A stretch of 64,000 nt of DNA from Tachypleus tridentatus (lineage: Eukaryota > Arthropoda > Merostomata > Xiphosura > Limulidae). Each line of letters opens with the position of its first letter. The first letter of the stretch is position 1. The notes below the pieces were generated by a model. The model saw nothing but the letters and a program-made list of their open reading frames with translations. It was not told the origin of the DNA and did not search any database. Below are positions 63,926 through 64,000 of the stretch, one piece after another. The stretch is from the NCBI RefSeq assembly GCF_004210375.1, contig NC_134833.1, positions 143,398,127 through 143,462,126 on the forward strand. The letters are read 5' to 3'. The position numbers and the translations under genes were made by a program.

Positions 63926-64000
63926 GAAAAACGTTAAGCACATTTTAGTCAAACAATATAATAAATTTTTAAAAACTCGTACTTCTGATCAATCAGAAAA

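Noticed and set aside
1-64000. CRISPR array, operon or other prokaryotic system
   Set aside because: The window is eukaryotic: split genes with GT-AG introns and SINEs. The tandem repeats lack spacer structure.

Overview
The window is AT-rich, intron-rich animal DNA. It carries two recognisable protein-coding loci in a sea of interspersed repeats. The RyR first exon is of arthropod type, and the dominant tRNA-derived SINE (26 copies or remnants, 'family A' here) is one I associate with horseshoe crabs (Limulus, Tachypleus, Carcinoscorpius). A xiphosuran or close chelicerate is therefore my best inference; the species is not proven by the sequence.

Layout. 1-11 kb: no host gene; SINEs, a dead Tc1-like transposon with a SINE nested in it (4.4-5.9 kb), and a decayed Ty3/gypsy remnant that holds a piggyBac-type MITE with TTAA flanks (6.85-7.08 kb). 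11.1-22.96 kb, minus strand: a complete 12-exon coding region for a soluble NTPDase of the ENTPD5/ENTPD6 type (GDA1/CD39 family), 420 residues with a signal peptide. Its splice phases all agree and all apyrase conserved regions are readable. A 72-nt in-frame candidate cassette exon lies in one of its introns. 23-28.4 kb: upstream flank, low in repeats, probably with unidentified 5' UTR exons. 28.4-29.8 kb: a decayed CR1/Rex-like LINE. 30-52.8 kb: intergenic, crowded with SINEs, tandem repeats and foldback elements. 52.8-53.3 kb, plus strand: the CpG-richer 5' region and first coding exon of a ryanodine receptor (RyR). Its first intron runs past the right edge (more than 10.6 kb) and is full of SINEs and a 40-bp minisatellite.

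Repeats fall into several families. SINE A is about 265-290 bp, tRNA-like head, tail ending GCGCGAAATTC plus A-rich. SINE B is about 120 bp with another tRNA-like head. SINE C is a shorter relative of B. A, B and C share a block of the form CAGATAGC...TGTAGCTTTG before the tail. A short foldback family (92, 180, 340 and 459 bp insertions at 40.4, 13.0, 35.1 and 21.3 kb) is flanked by direct repeats of 10/12 to 15/15 bp, and several copies contain a hammerhead-ribozyme-like core. This resembles what is known from Penelope-like elements. It is the most interesting system in the window.

The two host genes are on opposite strands about 30 kb apart and show no sign of a shared pathway. ENTPD5-type enzymes hydrolyse nucleoside diphosphates in the secretory pathway or outside the cell; RyR is the calcium-release channel of the endoplasmic/sarcoplasmic reticulum.
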